Shown: piece by piece, positions 7,777 to 17,617 of the stretch | Layout: each line of letters begins with the position of its first letter | Position numbering within the stretch: position 1 is the first letter of the stretch | Origin: Lujinxingia litoralis | GTDB lineage: Bacteria > Myxococcota_A > Bradymonadia > Bradymonadales > Bradymonadaceae | NCBI RefSeq assembly: GCF_003260125.1 | Contig: NZ_QHKO01000002.1 | Coordinates: forward strand, 565,378 to 629,377 | Direction: 5' to 3' | DNA length: 64,000 bases | Program-made: the position numbers and the translations under genes | The notes under the pieces: model-generated | Database searches by the model: none | Told to the model about the DNA's origin: nothing | The model's input: the letters and a program-made list of their open reading frames with translations, nothing else

Positions 7777-10410
7777 ATGAGCAGCAGGGCAGTGAAGTTG
7801 GCCGAGCGGTACATGCGCGGGGTGGTGGGGCGATGGCCGGGCTGGCTGGTGTTGATGAGTCTGGTGCTCACGCTTGTGTCGCTGACGCTTATTGCCACGC
7901 GCTGGAACATCAACAGCGACTTTCGGGCGCTGCTGCCGAGCAGCTCGGAGGCCGCCCAGGCCATGGAAGAGGTCGGTCAGCGGGTGGGCTCGGGATCGTC
8001 ACTGTTTGTGGTCATTGATTCGCCGGATAAAGAGGCCAACCTGGCCTTTGCCGAGGTCTATGCCGAGCGTCTGCGCGAGCTGCCGCAGATTGCGTTGGCT
8101 CATTACCACAACGACAAGGCTTTTTTTGAGCAGCATCGCCTTCTTTATATGGAGGTGGAAGATCTGGAGGAGCTGCACCGGCAGATCAAGCGCCGGATTC
8201 GGGAGGAGAAACGCGCGCAGAACCCGCTCTTTGTGCCCCTGGGCAAGCCGCGAGAGCGCGATGATAAGTTGATTGATACCTCGGAGATCGAGGCGCGCTA
8301 CGAAGATCTGGCCCATCAGAGCTACAAAGAGTACCTGATGGCCGACGATGGCTACTCGTTGACCATCGTGGTGCGTTTTGTGGAGACCTCGACCGATCTG
8401 GCGGCGACCAACCAGTTGCTTGATCAGGTGCGGGGCCTGGGGCAGGAACTCGATCCGGGGAGTTATCATCCGGATATGAAGCTGGAGTACGGGGGCGGGC
8501 TGGTATCGCGTCAGGCAGAGTATACCTCGATTGTGGGGGATATTCAGACCTCGGCGCTCTTTACCATGCTGGGGCTATTTCTGGTGATTGCGCTCTATTT
8601 CCGCCGGATCAGGGCGGTGTTTTTGGTGCTGGGGCCGCTGGTTATGGGGGTGCTCTGGACGCTAGCTTTTGCCTTTGTGGTGCATGGTGAATTGACCACG
8701 GTGACGGTGTTCATCTTTGCGATCTTGCTGGGGCTGGGGATCGACTTTTCGATCCATCTGCTCAACGGTTACGACCGGGCGCGGGCGCAGGGGTTGGCGC
8801 CGGTCGATGCGCTCTGGGCGTGCTATAATTCGGTGGGGCGGGCGACGGTGATGGGGGCGACGACGACCTTTGCCACCTTTGTGGTGCTCTCTTTTGCTCA
8901 GTTTCGGGGGCTGAGTCAGTTTGGCCAGGTCGCCGCGGTGGGGGTCTTGATGACGGTGCTGGCGATGGTGGTGACGATGCCGGCGCTGATTTTGACGCTG
9001 CAGCGTTGGTGGCCCCATGAGCCCGGGGAGGTCAAGGGCGAGCGCCTCATCGAGAAAGCGGTGCGTCAAGGCAAGATCTTGCGCTACTCGCCGTGGGCGT
9101 TGGGGCTGGCCGGAGTGGTGACGGTGTGGGCCGTGACGCAGATCCCCGAGGTGAGGTTTGAGGAGAATTTCCGCCGGGTGGGACAGGTGATCAAGCCCTG
9201 GGAGCGTGGCGAGGCGACGCCGCAAGAGGTGGCCGATCGCGAGGCGCGGGCGAAGGGACGTCAGCAGGCGCGGCGAGTGGCGCAGCGGGCGCTGGAGGTG
9301 CGCGAGGAGATTGCGCCGCAGACCTATGTGGCCGATCGCGAGCAGTTGAGCACCGGGGCCAAGTACACCAGCGCGCTCAAGGGGCAGCAGTCCTCCACAC
9401 CGACGTTGTTGCTGCTGGATGACGCCGAGGATACTCGCCGCCTCTACGCACATATGGAGGCGCAGCAAGCCGAGGGGGAGCTTGATACGGTGAGTTCGGT
9501 GGCGTCGATTTATGCGTTTATGCCGGGGAGCGCCCGGGAGCAGGCTGAGCGCCTGGAAGTGATCGAGGCGATGCGAGCCACCCTTGATGAGGATCTGAGC
9601 TTTTTGAGCGCGTCTCAGCGAGAGCGCATCGATGAGATGCGCGAGAGCCTGGAGGTGGACGCGATTACGATCCACGATCTTCCGGAGTGGACCAAGAGGT
9701 TGTTTCGGGAGGCCGGGCCGCAGGCGCGGGAGCCTGCCGCGGGCGAAGCGTTTGCGTTTGAGTACCTGATCTACGTCAATGAACGCATCGATCATATGGT
9801 CGGGGAGCAGGCGCGACGCTTTCTTGGCGAGGTGGAGGAGGCCACCGACCTGGAGGGGATCGATGTGAGGGTGGCCAGCCAGTCGTATATTTATACGGCG
9901 ATGCTCGATGAGATTAAGGAGGACGGGGCCCGGATGTTGGGGATCGCGCTGGTGATCGTGTTTGTGATCCTGTCGTTCTTTTTTGGCAGCGCGCTGCGTT
10001 CTGCGATCGCGCTCAGCGCGCTGGGTGTGGGGGCGGTGTGGATGTTTGGATTTTGCGGGTGGTTTGGCATTAAGCTCGACTTCTTTAATGTGGTGATCTT
10101 ACCGGTAGTCATCGGCATCGGGGTGGATGATGGGGTGCATTTCTATCATCACTACCTGGAGGAGGGACGAGGGAGGTTGCCGGAGGTGATCGATCATGTG
10201 GGCTCGGCGATCGGGATGACGACGGTGACCTCGATCATCGGGTTTGGCGGGCTGGCGATCACCAATTACGCCGGGCTGCAGTCGCTGGGGTATCTGGCGA
10301 TTGTGGGGATCGGGGCAGCGTTTTTAGCTACGGTGCTGGTGTTGCCGCCCTTTTTGTGGCTGGCCGAGCGTCGTGGATGGGAGCGGGTGCTGGGGCGCGC
10401 GCGCGATTGA
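7777..10410 (+). CDS. RND superfamily transporter (MMPL/HpnN-like)
   Basis: An inner-membrane exporter of 877 residues with the duplicated RND plan: one N-terminal helix (about residues 18-40), a large periplasmic loop, a bundle of five helices near residues 255-440, a second loop, and a second bundle near 760-870. The charged motifs in the helices, GLGIDFSIHLLNGY and GIGVDDGVHFYHHY, carry the Asp residues used for proton coupling. Size and layout match the HpnN (hopanoid transporter) and MMPL group; lipids are the usual cargo. ATG 7777 is chosen because GGAGAG lies six bases upstream, although the frame is open to 7627. It is followed by a secreted lipocalin-like protein, which suggests lipid trafficking. 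Confidence 0.85.
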   Translation: MSSRAVKLAERYMRGVVGRWPGWLVLMSLVLTLVSLTLIATRWNINSDFRALLPSSSEAAQAMEEVGQRVGSGSSLFVVIDSPDKEANLAFAEVYAERLRELPQIALAHYHNDKAFFEQHRLLYMEVEDLEELHRQIKRRIREEKRAQNPLFVPLGKPRERDDKLIDTSEIEARYEDLAHQSYKEYLMADDGYSLTIVVRFVETSTDLAATNQLLDQVRGLGQELDPGSYHPDMKLEYGGGLVSRQAEYTSIVGDIQTSALFTMLGLFLVIALYFRRIRAVFLVLGPLVMGVLWTLAFAFVVHGELTTVTVFIFAILLGLGIDFSIHLLNGYDRARAQGLAPVDALWACYNSVGRATVMGATTTFATFVVLSFAQFRGLSQFGQVAAVGVLMTVLAMVVTMPALILTLQRWWPHEPGEVKGERLIEKAVRQGKILRYSPWALGLAGVVTVWAVTQIPEVRFEENFRRVGQVIKPWERGEATPQEVADREARAKGRQQARRVAQRALEVREEIAPQTYVADREQLSTGAKYTSALKGQQSSTPTLLLLDDAEDTRRLYAHMEAQQAEGELDTVSSVASIYAFMPGSAREQAERLEVIEAMRATLDEDLSFLSASQRERIDEMRESLEVDAITIHDLPEWTKRLFREAGPQAREPAAGEAFAFEYLIYVNERIDHMVGEQARRFLGEVEEATDLEGIDVRVASQSYIYTAMLDEIKEDGARMLGIALVIVFVILSFFFGSALRSAIALSALGVGAVWMFGFCGWFGIKLDFFNVVILPVVIGIGVDDGVHFYHHYLEEGRGRLPEVIDHVGSAIGMTTVTSIIGFGGLAITNYAGLQSLGYLAIVGIGAAFLATVLVLPPFLWLAERRGWERVLGRARD

Positions 10411-10506
10411 ATGTCCGGTGGTCAGGCGGCGTCGTAGATCTGGGGTCGGCGCTGTCGGCCAACTGTTGAATATAACCCGCGCCACGATGTGGCCTGAGGA
10501 GCGAGG

Positions 10507-11607
10507 ATGGGACAGAGACAAGCGTATGCCGGGGTGGTGACGATGCTGGCCGTGTGGGCGATGAGTGCGGTGCCGGCGACGGCTCAGGCTCAGCTGCAGG
10601 GGTGGAGCGAGGGGTCGGCAGCGCGTCAGGTCTCGATGCGGGAGTTGATTCCGCGGATGAGTTCGGGGCAGGCCTATTCGGAGCGTTACGGGTTTTCGGT
10701 GGATCTGGAGGGAGGGGGGCATATCGGGATGGATTTTACGATCTCGAATCTAGGGATCCGCAGCGGCTACGGGGCGGCGCAGGTGCGGGTGAGGCTGCCC
10801 GGTCAGGAGCGCTATGAGTATGGCGAGCGGGTGGGGCGGGGCGATTGGACGACGGCCAGTGATCGTTTTGCGCTGGATATCGCCAGGACGCAGGTCGAGG
10901 CCCAGGGAGCGGATAGTTTCGTGCTGCGCCATGATGGCGATGTGAAGGTCGAGTTGACCTTTCGCAACACGATGCCGATGTGGCGCCCGGGCACCGGTCA
11001 GATCCGTCAGGGGGAGGATTATTACCGTTTTACGCTGATTTCCCCGCGGGCCAATGTGGAGGGGCGAGTGCAGATCGACGGGACCTGGCATGAGGTGCGG
11101 GCGGAGCGCGCGGGCTATGCCGATCATGTGGCAACCAATGTGGCCCCCTACGATCTTGCCAAACGGTTCTCGCGTTTTCGCGACTACAACGACGATGTGT
11201 TTGTGATCTGGCGTGAGATCGAGTTGACCGAGCAGTTCGGCGGTCGGACGCTAACCTGGGCGATGGTGGGGGTGGGCGATCGCATTGTGTTCAGCGATGC
11301 GGCGGCGACGCTGCGTCCGGGCAATGTGAATGCGGACAGTGAGACTGGCTACCAGGTGCCTCAGGCGGTGCAGATCGAGGGGGAGAGCGGTCAGGGGCAG
11401 ATGCGTTTTGTGATGCGAGGCGATCGGGTCAAGAAAAAGGATCTGCTGGCGAGTTACGGGCGGGCAGCCCGGCTGGTGGCCTCGGCGTTGAGCAAGCCCT
11501 GGGAGTACACCGTGCATGGTGACTACGCGCTGGAGGTGGAAGTGGGCGGGCGTACGGTACGGAAGCGCGGGCGGGCGCATTACACGGTGGATTTTGTGAA
11601 TCCCTGA
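10507..11607 (+). CDS. Exported CrtC/AttH-like lipocalin-fold protein
   Basis: The first 27 residues form a signal peptide ending in ATAQA. The mature protein (about 340 residues) has many short beta-strand segments. Patterns of the CrtC/AttH/Svf1 lipocalin-like group are visible: YRFTLISPRANVEGRVQIDG, a G-Y-A-DH motif after EVRAERAG, and a later segment with R-x-F-S-R-F-RDYNDD. Such proteins bind or hydrate hydrophobic ligands; here the role is unknown. The start has GAGGAGCGAGG right before ATG. It follows the RND exporter by 96 bases on the same strand, so a lipid-handling pair in the periplasm is plausible (inference). Confidence 0.55.
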   Translation: MGQRQAYAGVVTMLAVWAMSAVPATAQAQLQGWSEGSAARQVSMRELIPRMSSGQAYSERYGFSVDLEGGGHIGMDFTISNLGIRSGYGAAQVRVRLPGQERYEYGERVGRGDWTTASDRFALDIARTQVEAQGADSFVLRHDGDVKVELTFRNTMPMWRPGTGQIRQGEDYYRFTLISPRANVEGRVQIDGTWHEVRAERAGYADHVATNVAPYDLAKRFSRFRDYNDDVFVIWREIELTEQFGGRTLTWAMVGVGDRIVFSDAAATLRPGNVNADSETGYQVPQAVQIEGESGQGQMRFVMRGDRVKKKDLLASYGRAARLVASALSKPWEYTVHGDYALEVEVGGRTVRKRGRAHYTVDFVNP

Positions 11608-11830
11608 GCGAGGCGTCGGGGTGCCAGGCGATCGAGCCGGGCGTCCTGGTCAACACGGCGCAGGATCGTAGGTTTGCGGGGACAGGCCGGCGAGGGTGTC
11701 GGAAGAGAAAGACGTACAAGTGATGCGCTCAGGGGCGAACAATCCTGCGTGGCGATGTGTTAGTTAAGCATGGCGCGCGAGGGCGTCTGAGAGCGAGGAC
11801 GGAAAGCACTTCAGCGATGGGGTTGGCCAG
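11608..11830. repeat. Intergenic gap with one dispersed repeat
   Basis: One forward repeat copy (GGTGCCAGGCGATCGA) lies near 11622. The rest of this 220-base gap shows no gene; a promoter for the EcsC gene probably lies here, but no clear boxes can be named. Confidence 0.5.
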
Positions 11831-14155
11831 ATGAGCCCGGTGTTTGTGAGGCCTGAGAGCGAGGAGTTGGCGGAGGCGGGGGCTGTGGAGGTGGGGCTCA
11901 GTGGGGCGCCAGAAGATGTCGAGGCGTTGGCATTGGCGGAGGTCGCCGCTGAGCTTCCGCTGGATGACTTTAAGGCCTTGTGGCAGGTGCTGGGGCGGCT
12001 CCCGGTGGATGAGATTTTGGAGGTGGTTGCCGAGCAGCTCTCGGATGCGCCGGATCGTCGGCGTGAGGTGCTCACGGCCTGGATGGCGCAGACGCTGGGG
12101 TATTCGCGGGTGTGGCGCCGGCAGAAGACCCTGGTATCGGAGCCACTCTGGGATGTGTTATCGGCCCGGGGCTACGCCGAGTTGAGTGCGCGTGGAGAGG
12201 AAGCCCTGGCGATGATCGGGCGGTCGATGAGTCCGCATCGCACGTATTTGCATCCGATGGCGGCTCTGGCGACGCTGGCGATCTGGCGTCATAGCAAGAG
12301 CGAGGCGTTGGTGGAGGAGTCTCGTCAGCGATTGCTGGGGCGCGCGCTGCCCGATGAGTTGGCCTGGCTGTATGAAGTTGTGGTGATTTTTGAGCGCGAT
12401 GAGCGCCGTACTCGTGCGGGAAAAGATGAGGTGGAGGGGCGCGGGTTGATGGAGCTGGTCGAGCTGTGTGTGGAGGGCTCGTACTGGGAGTTGAGCGCGT
12501 TGCTCAGCGCGTTGATGGTACTTCGGCTCCGGGGGCGGCGCTTTTCTCCGACGGTGGAGAATCTGGTCCGGGCGTGTGACGAGGCCGCCGAGGTGCATCC
12601 TCAGGAGCATGCGAAGTGGTTACAGGTGATGGCGGATGCGACGATCGCCGGGCAGCTTAGTTTTGCCTGGCTGGAGCGTCCGATGCAGGCGGCGGTGCGC
12701 CTGAGTCTGGAGACGCCGGAGCGTCAGCAGCGGTTACGCGATTATCTGTCTCGGCGGGCGTTTGATGCGGATTACGGGCGTCTGGAGACGCTTTATGAGA
12801 GTTGGCTTTCGAGTCTGTGGCGGGAAACAGGGCGTGCGGAGACGTGGCTTTTAGAGGAAGTGCGTCGCACGGCGGAGTATCATCCGGCGCGAGCGCAGCG
12901 CTTGCTGGAGCTTGTGGTAGCGCGTCGGGGCCGGCGTCGGCGAGGGGTGGGGTCCCGGGCGTATCGTGTGCGGCTGGCGGTGGAAGAGCTGGGATTGGGG
13001 GAGCACCTGGATCGCTTTGAGGAGGAGCTGATCGGGCTTTATGTGCGCAATCTGGCGTTAGAGAGCCATGCCGCGCAGCTGGTGCGTCGGGCCGGGGACC
13101 GGGTTGACTGGGAGGTGAATCCCTATGCCGAGGCCGAGGACCTGTCGATGTATCTGGTGGTCAGCGATTATGAGCGGGCGTTTGATCAGCTGACGTGCAA
13201 GTTTGATGGGGTGACGATGTCGCATGCTGATAAGCATGCGGCCGCCCGGGTGAAGTATTTTGTCCAGCGTCGTCTGGACCCGAATCGTGTCCATCGCCTG
13301 GTGCAGCGGGTGTTTACGCCGGTGGAGTGGCTGGGGAGCGGGCTCAGTGAGATTGGAATTGTGCGCCAGGCTGTTGAGCGGGGGATGGAGCGGTTTGAGG
13401 CGCATGTGGCATCGCAGGATTTGAGGGCGGAGGTGCTTGAGGAATTTGGCGATGCCGGGGTTGAGGTTGAGAATTTCGAGGCGATCGCCGAACTGCCGGT
13501 GGAGCGCATTTTCGGGTTGTTGCGTCGGCGACGTCAGCGTCGCCTGTTGTTGGGGGCGGTGGCCGGTGGCGTGTTCGGTGGGCTGGCACCCTTTAGTTGG
13601 GGAGTGTTGTCGTTGGCCGATGTGCCGGTGCTGCTGACGATTACGGCGGATATATCCAGTCGTTTTTGTTGGTACTTTGGGTTTGATCCGCGTGAGCACC
13701 GTGATCTGCCGATGGAGATTCTGGCGGTGGCGCTGGGGGGCAGTCGTCCCTCGGCGGTGGAGCCGATGTTGGTGCGTCAGAACCTCAACGAGTACGTGTT
13801 GCGCAAGTCCGTGATGGTGGGGGCGGTGGCGCACGGTGGGCTGACCCAGTTGGCGGGGCGAGGTCTGGCCCAGGTTGTGGAGCGGCAGTTGGGGCAGAAG
13901 GCTGCGCGTCAGGCCGGCGATCTGGCGCGGCGTGCGGTAACGCGCAATCTGCAGCGCCGCGCGGTGGAAGCGGTGCCCTCGAAAACGCTTCCGGTGGTGG
14001 GGGCGCTGCTGGGGGCGTCATTAAACGCGGCGCTGATCTACGATCTGGTGGAGGCGGCACAGGCGGTACTTACCGACCGCTTTCTGGAGCGCAAGTATCC
14101 GGAGTGGTTGCGGCAGATCGGGCTTGAGGAGTCGTCGGAGAGCCTGGCCGGTTGA
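11831..14155 (+). CDS. EcsC-domain protein with long helical N-terminal region
   Basis: A 774-residue protein. The C-terminal 240 residues match the EcsC family: a hydrophobic glycine-rich segment (LLLGAVAGGVFGGLAPFSWG), then ADVPVLLTITADISSRFCWYFGFDP, and later glycine/alanine-rich amphipathic stretches. EcsC proteins are usually about 250 residues long and linked to membranes or secretion, with no clear biochemical role. Here the domain is preceded by about 500 residues of predicted helices, rich in Leu, Arg and Glu, that I do not recognise. No signal peptide is present. The fusion is unusual. It is followed by a metallophosphoesterase on the same strand after 243 bases. Confidence 0.7.
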   Translation: MSPVFVRPESEELAEAGAVEVGLSGAPEDVEALALAEVAAELPLDDFKALWQVLGRLPVDEILEVVAEQLSDAPDRRREVLTAWMAQTLGYSRVWRRQKTLVSEPLWDVLSARGYAELSARGEEALAMIGRSMSPHRTYLHPMAALATLAIWRHSKSEALVEESRQRLLGRALPDELAWLYEVVVIFERDERRTRAGKDEVEGRGLMELVELCVEGSYWELSALLSALMVLRLRGRRFSPTVENLVRACDEAAEVHPQEHAKWLQVMADATIAGQLSFAWLERPMQAAVRLSLETPERQQRLRDYLSRRAFDADYGRLETLYESWLSSLWRETGRAETWLLEEVRRTAEYHPARAQRLLELVVARRGRRRRGVGSRAYRVRLAVEELGLGEHLDRFEEELIGLYVRNLALESHAAQLVRRAGDRVDWEVNPYAEAEDLSMYLVVSDYERAFDQLTCKFDGVTMSHADKHAAARVKYFVQRRLDPNRVHRLVQRVFTPVEWLGSGLSEIGIVRQAVERGMERFEAHVASQDLRAEVLEEFGDAGVEVENFEAIAELPVERIFGLLRRRRQRRLLLGAVAGGVFGGLAPFSWGVLSLADVPVLLTITADISSRFCWYFGFDPREHRDLPMEILAVALGGSRPSAVEPMLVRQNLNEYVLRKSVMVGAVAHGGLTQLAGRGLAQVVERQLGQKAARQAGDLARRAVTRNLQRRAVEAVPSKTLPVVGALLGASLNAALIYDLVEAAQAVLTDRFLERKYPEWLRQIGLEESSESLAG

Positions 14156-14398
14156 GACAGCTGGAAAGGGGGGAGTGGGGCGGAGGACGGTGGAGGATCG
14201 CAGGGTGTTGTTGCGCTCTGGTGCCAGGCGACCGAACCTGTGCAGGGCCCGGCGATGTGGTGAGAATGGTCAGACCGGCGGGATTAGGTTCGGGTGCCAG
14301 GCGTTCGCTCTGGTGTTCGCAGCGGTGGCCTGGGCTTCGGGTGAACGACGGGCCCTGTGGTATGGGAGTAATGTGAAACTGACGATCGAGGCGCGACG
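14156..14398. repeat. Intergenic gap with two dispersed repeats
   Basis: Two forward copies are visible, near 14220 (GGTGCCAGGCGACCGAACC) and 14294 (GGTGCCAGGCGTTCGC). No gene was found in the gap. Confidence 0.6.
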
Positions 14399-15376
14399 AT
14401 GCCCAGTGCATTTTTTAAATGGATCGACTGCACCGATAAGACGCGACCGCGGGATCTGCGACGGCCGGAGGGCACAATTGTGCGTCTGGCACAGCTCACA
14501 GACCTGCATGTCCCGGGAGAGGTCGAGTTGGTCAGCCGGCTTCGCGATCTGATCTCACCGCATGTGTCATTGCAGAATATCTCTCATGAGATTTCGGCGA
14601 TTTCTAACGAGGTGGGGCATCACTACCGCTCGACGCGCAGGCTCTACAATAATCTGGTTAAGAAGACGCTGGTGGGTCTACATCGTCTCGGGGTGGATCA
14701 CCTGGTGATCACCGGTGATCTGGTGCATTGCGGGTTGGCCGAAGAATTTCTCGATGTGCGCGCGGCGCTGGAGGTTAGCGGGTGGTGGGGCGAGGAGCGG
14801 TTGACGGTGATTCCTGGCAATCACGATCGTTTTAACATCTATGAGAGTTACCCTTCGGAGCCGATGGAGCATTTCTTTCCGGTGGTGACGCCCCAGGAGC
14901 CGATGTTCAAGGAGTTGCCCGGCGGGGTGGCATTGCTGGCGCTCGATAGCAATCGCGATCCGATCGACGATCGACATTATCTGGAGCGATGGTTGCCCAA
15001 TACGGTGGGGCGAATCTATCCGGAGGCGCTGGACTGGATCGAGCGCAATCGTAGCCGGGTGGAGGGGCGCCGCCTGGTGACGTTGTTGCATCACCATATC
15101 AGCTCGGACTGGTATCCACGTACGGCGACCGGAGCGTTTGGTGGGTTGATGGAGCCGGCAGATGGGGTCGAAGGGCTGGTCGAGGCGATCGAACTTATCG
15201 ACCCGTACTCGGTAATCTTGCATGGCCATAAGCATGATGTGATGCCGGTGGATTATTCATACGGCAGCCATCAGGTGGGGAATCCGGGAGGTTTTGCTAA
15301 TGCGTTACGCTTTAATATCATCGACTTTAACGTGCACGGAGAGCAGGTGATGACGCAGTTGGAGTTGCGTCCCTGA
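14399..15376 (+). CDS. Calcineurin-like metallophosphoesterase
   Basis: All five metal-binding motifs of the superfamily are present in order: D-x-H in QLTDLHVPG, GD-x-x-H in ITGDLVHCG, GNHD in IPGNHDRF, H in LLHHHISS, and G-H-x-H in LHGHKHDV. The length (325 residues) and the single-domain layout fit cyclic nucleotide phosphodiesterase (CpdA) relatives, but the substrate cannot be read from sequence. There is no signal peptide, so it acts in the cytoplasm. The start ATG lacks a strong ribosome binding site. It stands alone between repeat-bearing gaps, upstream of plsX. Confidence 0.85.
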   Translation: MPSAFFKWIDCTDKTRPRDLRRPEGTIVRLAQLTDLHVPGEVELVSRLRDLISPHVSLQNISHEISAISNEVGHHYRSTRRLYNNLVKKTLVGLHRLGVDHLVITGDLVHCGLAEEFLDVRAALEVSGWWGEERLTVIPGNHDRFNIYESYPSEPMEHFFPVVTPQEPMFKELPGGVALLALDSNRDPIDDRHYLERWLPNTVGRIYPEALDWIERNRSRVEGRRLVTLLHHHISSDWYPRTATGAFGGLMEPADGVEGLVEAIELIDPYSVILHGHKHDVMPVDYSYGSHQVGNPGGFANALRFNIIDFNVHGEQVMTQLELRP

Positions 15377-15480
15377 GGAGGGGCGGGTGCCAGGCGATCG
15401 AATTCCGGTGGTCGTGGTAGGAGTGTGGAGCGCTGTGATAGGGTCGGTTTTCTGGCAAGGGCAGAAACGGGTGTGAGGGA

Positions 15481-16554
15481 GTGGCGAAGATCGTGGCAGG
15501 CAGAGAGTCCATAACGATCGCGGTTGACGCGATGGGGGGATATCACGCGCCGGCAGAGATTGTGGCGGCGGTGGCCGAGGCCAGCCTGCGCCGAGAGGCG
15601 GGGGCGGCGGTGAACTTTTTGCTGGTGGGCGATGAGATCGCCATGACCGAGGCGCTCTTTGAGCTGGATCATAATTCGGAGCGCATTCACCTGTATCACG
15701 CGCCCACAGTGATCGGGATGGGGGAGCGTGCGCGGTCCGCCGTGGAGGCTCGCCCGGATGCGTCGGTGGTGCAGGCCTGCAGCCTGGTCAGGCAGGGAGA
15801 GGCCGATGCCCTGATTTCGGCGGGGCATCCCGGGGCGGCGGTGTTAAGCGCAAGCCGTCAGTTCGGGCTGGTGCCAGGGGCACGGCATGCAGCGCTGGCA
15901 AGCGTGTATCCGACGCCGCGGTTAAGAGGAGAGGCCGCGGATCCCTTTAGTCTGATTCTTGATGTGGGGGCGAGTTTGCGGGCGACGCCGGATGAACTGC
16001 TGAGCTTCGGGCTGATGGGCTCGGCGTACGCACGTATTGTCAGTCGGAATGAGCGTCCGCGGGTGGCGCTGTTGTCGACGAGCAGGGAGAGTACGATGGG
16101 CACGCCGGAGGTTGTGGAAGCCCATGAACTTTTAAGTCGGCATAAGGGGATCAATTTTTACGGCAATATTGAGGGGCATGAGATCCCGCGGGGTCTGGCG
16201 GATGTGGTGGTCTGCGAGGGATTTGTGGGGGATGTGGTCATCAAGATGTTGGAGGGGGTTAGCGAGGCAGCGTTTGACCTGGCGCGCTCGGCCTATCACG
16301 AGAAAATGGCCTGGCGAATGGGGCTCAGTCTTTTGAGCGGGGGGCTGCAAAAGCTCAAGCAACTCACTGATTTTGAGGCGTATGGTGGAGCTCCGCTGCT
16401 GGGGCTCGATAAGGTTGTGATCCTGTGTCATCCGCGCTCCGGGCGTCGGGCGGTGGGTAATGCGCTCAGACTGGCGATCAAGAATGTACGCGCCGAGCTT
16501 CCCGAGGCGATCGCGGCGTCGTTGAGCGGGGAGCCCCGGGCGCGACGAGGGTAG
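15481..16554 (+). CDS. plsX: Phosphate acyltransferase PlsX
   Basis: PlsX converts acyl-ACP and phosphate to acyl-phosphate, the donor for PlsY in phospholipid synthesis. Recognisable features are IAVDAMGGYHAPAEIV at the start, the GM-GERARSAVEARPDAS segment, ISAGHPGAAVLSA, VALLSTSRESTMGTPEV, FYGNIEGHEI, and the end YGGAPLLGLDKVVILCHPRS. The length of 357 residues is normal. It starts with GTG. The next gene begins four bases after the stop, so they are coupled. The usual partners rpmF and fabH are not adjacent. One repeat copy lies before the gene at about 15388. Confidence 0.93.
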   Translation: MAKIVAGRESITIAVDAMGGYHAPAEIVAAVAEASLRREAGAAVNFLLVGDEIAMTEALFELDHNSERIHLYHAPTVIGMGERARSAVEARPDASVVQACSLVRQGEADALISAGHPGAAVLSASRQFGLVPGARHAALASVYPTPRLRGEAADPFSLILDVGASLRATPDELLSFGLMGSAYARIVSRNERPRVALLSTSRESTMGTPEVVEAHELLSRHKGINFYGNIEGHEIPRGLADVVVCEGFVGDVVIKMLEGVSEAAFDLARSAYHEKMAWRMGLSLLSGGLQKLKQLTDFEAYGGAPLLGLDKVVILCHPRSGRRAVGNALRLAIKNVRAELPEAIAASLSGEPRARRG

Positions 16555-16558
16555 AGAC

Positions 16559-17608
16559 GTGTCCGAGTTGTCGATCCGTCATATTTATCGGTGGGATCTG
16601 GATAAAACGTACCTGCGTACCGAGTTCGACTCGTTGCGCGATTTGATCCGCACTGCGCTGCAGACACCGGAGGAGAAGGTCAATGTGCCGGGGGTGGTGA
16701 CGTTGCTCAAAGAGCTGACCCATCAGAATGATGGCAGCCGGGCGATGGTGACGTTTATCAGCGGGAGCCCCTCGCAGATGCGTCCGAAGTTGGAGCGCAA
16801 GTTTGAGATCGACGGGATTCGTCCGGATGTCTTTATCCTCAAGCCGACGCTGCAGAACATTTTGAAAGGGCGTTTTCGGGCGGTGCGGGGGCAGGTGGGC
16901 TACAAACTGGAGAATTTGCTCAAGGTGCGAGAGGGGGGGCCGGCGGCGCCGGAGACGCTGTTTGGCGATGATGCCGAGCAGGACGCTTTTATTTATTCGC
17001 TGTATGCCGATCTGGCCGGGGGGAAAGTCGAGCGGGACGGGTTGTTTGAGATTCTGGATCGGGCACAGGTTTACAGCGCGACGCGGGCGTCGATTCTGGA
17101 GCGGTTTGCGCGGATGCGGGTGGATGGCAATGTCGGGCGAATTTTTATTCACCTGGATCGGCACAGCGCGCCGGGACGTTTCTGGGTGTACGGTCCCCGG
17201 GTAGTGCCGATCACGAATTATTTTCAGGCGGCGCTGGTGCTCTACGCCGATGAGAGTCTGGCGGTGGAGCCGGTGTTTCGAGTGGCCGCCGGCATGATGT
17301 TGGAGCACGGATATGGCGTGGGAGAGTTGGCCAATTCGTTTCAGGACTTGATCCGTAGGCGCCATCTGGATCGCGAGGCGATCGATCGGCTGGCCGATGA
17401 GGCCCATGGGAGTGAGGTTCTGGAGCAACTCCCGGTGGGGTTTGTGGAGCGATTGTTGGGACGGGTTCGGGCGCTGGCCCCACGGGGGCGCTCCGGTGCG
17501 GGGCGCGCGTGGGAAGGCCCTCCGGACTATCTGGGGGTGCTGGAGGCGGATCGGCGTTTGAGGGAGAAGATCGCTGTGGAGCCGGGGTTGTTCGGGCGTC
17601 GACAGTGA
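16559..17608 (+). CDS. App1-like (DUF2183) phosphatase family protein
   Basis: The N-terminal half shows a HAD-type phosphatase layout: WDLDKTYL (D-x-D-x-T, nucleophile motif), FISGSP as motif II, a conserved lysine in GQVGYKLENLL, and FGDDAEQDAFIYSLYAD as the acidic motif. This order and the GD-x-x-x-D-x-x-IY pattern fit the phosphatidate phosphatase App1 catalytic domain. The C-terminal half is helical and unassigned. The start is GTG, four bases after the plsX stop. With PlsX making a phosphatidate precursor, a role in phospholipid metabolism is an attractive but unproven idea. Confidence 0.65.
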   Translation: MSELSIRHIYRWDLDKTYLRTEFDSLRDLIRTALQTPEEKVNVPGVVTLLKELTHQNDGSRAMVTFISGSPSQMRPKLERKFEIDGIRPDVFILKPTLQNILKGRFRAVRGQVGYKLENLLKVREGGPAAPETLFGDDAEQDAFIYSLYADLAGGKVERDGLFEILDRAQVYSATRASILERFARMRVDGNVGRIFIHLDRHSAPGRFWVYGPRVVPITNYFQAALVLYADESLAVEPVFRVAAGMMLEHGYGVGELANSFQDLIRRRHLDREAIDRLADEAHGSEVLEQLPVGFVERLLGRVRALAPRGRSGAGRAWEGPPDYLGVLEADRRLREKIAVEPGLFGRRQ

Positions 17609-17617
17609 TATGGTTGG

